From the NCBI GenBank assembly GCA_030150265.1, contig JASLGG010000050.1:1-50360 (forward strand): a stretch of 50,360 bases of DNA, written 5' to 3'. Under the pieces are notes generated by a model. The model was not told where the DNA came from. It ran no database searches and saw only the letters and a list, made by a program, of their open reading frames with translations. The position numbers were made by a program, and so were the translations under genes. Below are positions 47,537 to 50,360 of the stretch, in pieces (within the stretch, counting starts at the first letter, position 1; each line of letters starts with the position of its first letter). The stretch comes from Protaetiibacter sp. Its GTDB lineage: Bacteria > Actinomycetota > Actinomycetes > Actinomycetales > Microbacteriaceae.

Positions 47537-48504
47537 CCGCCGATCCCCGAGAGCATGATCGGGCCGCCGTCGGTCGGCATGCCCGGATCGGCGGGCGCGC
47601 CGGGCACGAACTGCAGCACGAGGTCGCCCTCGGCGACGCCGCCCGTGATCTCGACGTTGATGCCGTCGCTCAGCCCGAGGGTCACCGGGGTCGCCTCGGT
47701 GGAGCCGTCGGGCTTCACGAGGTAGACGACGCCGTTGCCCGAGGCGCCCTCGACCGCCGTCGCCGGCAGCACGAGCACGTTCTCGGCGATGCCGCCCGCG
47801 ATCGTGACCTTGGCGGTGAGGCCCGAGAACACCCGCACGTCGGAGGGGACGGCGCAGCGCACCGTGGGACCGGATGCCGTGCCCTGCCCGTCGCCGCCGT
47901 TGCCGGAACCCGATCCGGGGAGCGCCGCCGTGATCGTGAGGCCCGTGCAGGTGAACGGCGCCGGGCCGCCCGTGATGGCGACCTCGGCCTCGGTGGGCTG
48001 CTGCAGCAGGCGGTACTGCTGGGCGGGCTCGAGGGTCGCCGTGACGCTGAACGTCGGCGGGGCGATCTGGGCGAGCGCGTCGCCGAGGCCCACCTGCTGG
48101 CCGACGAGGAGCTGGAAGGAGGTGAGGGTGCCCGAGATCGGGGCGCGCAGGATCGACCAGCGGTTGCTGCCGTCCTCGTTCATGCCGCGGATCTGGGCGA
48201 GCTCGGCGCCCTCGTCGACGTACTGGCCGGCCGCGACCGAGATCTTGCGGACCTCGCCCGAGACCGCGGCGCGGGCCGGGACCGCGGGGTCGGCGGCGAT
48301 CGAGCCGTCGAGCACGACGTCGTTGCGGATGGTGCCGGTGGTGACCGGGATCTGCGGCTCGGTGACCTGCCCGGTCGGGTCGAGGCCGTCGGTGCCGCTC
48401 GCCTCGACGTCGGGGAAGAACGCGATCTTCACGAGCGCGGCCCCGATGACCGCGAAGATGACCATCCAGATGATGGGGAACACCCACCTGCGTGCGACGC
48501 CCAC
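47533..48504 (-). CDS. MacA/HlyD-type adaptor of the ABC exporter
   Basis: 323 residues. The GTG at 48504 is chosen because AGGAGG stands before it; earlier in-frame starts exist (48621, 48585). One N-terminal membrane helix (FPIIWMVIFAVIGAALV), then lipoyl-type segments (SGEVRKISVAAGQYVDEGAELAQI, APISGTLTSFQLLVGQQV), a beta-barrel and a C-terminal domain (GGVAEGDLVLQFVPG). No long helical hairpin. Anchored by a helix, whereas the island version is a lipoprotein. First gene of the operon. Confidence 0.85.
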   Translation of the reverse strand: MGVARRWVFPIIWMVIFAVIGAALVKIAFFPDVEASGTDGLDPTGQVTEPQIPVTTGTIRNDVVLDGSIAADPAVPARAAVSGEVRKISVAAGQYVDEGAELAQIRGMNEDGSNRWSILRAPISGTLTSFQLLVGQQVGLGDALAQIAPPTFSVTATLEPAQQYRLLQQPTEAEVAITGGPAPFTCTGLTITAALPGSGSGNGGDGQGTASGPTVRCAVPSDVRVFSGLTAKVTIAGGIAENVLVLPATAVEGASGNGVVYLVKPDGSTEATPVTLGLSDGINVEITGGVAEGDLVLQFVPGAPADPGMPTDGGPIMLSGIGG

Positions 48505-48622
48505 GCGTCCTCCTGTCGACGTGCCGATGGCCGCACCTGCCGGCGCGGCCTCCTCCAGCCAAGCAGCGACCGCATCCGGACGCATCCCAACGTTCGGGGC
48601 GCATCGAGCGTCGCTCACCACG

Positions 48623-48628
48623 ACGCTA
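48623..48628 (-). promoter_or_regulatory. Possible -10 box of the right-hand MacAB operon
   Basis: TAGCGT on the minus strand, about 118 bases before the chosen GTG. No clear -35. Confidence 0.3.
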
Positions 48629-48699
48629 GAGGATGCGGACGCCGCCCGACGTCATCCTCGGGGACGATTCGGGGTCGGGTCGGGGTTCACCCCGACCGC

Positions 48700-50360
<1,661 letters not shown>

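Overview
This is a chromosomal stretch of a very GC-rich actinobacterium, most likely of the family Microbacteriaceae. The signs are GC close to 75% outside one island, heavy use of 1- to 4-base stop/start overlaps, TAnnnT -10 boxes placed directly before start codons, and the actinobacterial orders recX-recA-DUF3046 and clgR-cinA-pgsA-ftsK. It also carries a nested inverted repeat built on GGTTGAGTAG and GTGTCGAAACC.

Layout. 1-3052 (minus): metF-metE, methionine synthesis without B12; metE runs off the left edge. 3335-5989 (plus): a polar amino-acid ABC importer (lipoprotein, permease, ATPase). 6258-15429 (plus): an accessory island of visibly lower GC. It holds a 1336-residue secreted protein with a lysozyme-like domain, a golvesin-like domain and an SGNH hydrolase domain, two lipoproteins, a small secreted protein of unknown function, a compact MacAB-like lipoprotein-adaptor/ATPase/permease set, and a LuxR-type regulator with a degenerate receiver. 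15446-18793: a D-amino-acid module of N-acyl-D-amino-acid deacylase, PLP D-amino-acid deaminase and a divergent RidA. 18782-18946: the nested repeat, which supplies the stop codons of both flanking genes.

18934-33460 is mostly housekeeping: hflX, an RsmC-like methyltransferase, a nucleotidyltransferase, dapF, miaA, miaB, recX, recA with an SOS box, a DUF3046 gene, a glycosyltransferase, clgR, cinA, pgsA and ftsK. Several of these genes appear to be transcribed without a leader.

33525-44494 looks like one LacI-controlled catabolic locus. Three copies of the same 11-base operator core (AAAAGCGTTTT, or its complement AAAACGCTTTT) precede three transcription units around a LacI-family gene: LLM flavin oxidoreductase/cyclic amidohydrolase/zinc alcohol dehydrogenase; RbsD-like protein/P1-family Ntn peptidase; and a BMP-type ABC importer (lipoprotein, ATPase, two permeases). 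The combination suggests uptake and breakdown of a nucleoside-like or cyclic-amide compound. I cannot name the substrate, and this is the best candidate for an undescribed system here. The right end carries an esterase, a second MacAB-type operon and RNase J, which runs off the right edge.
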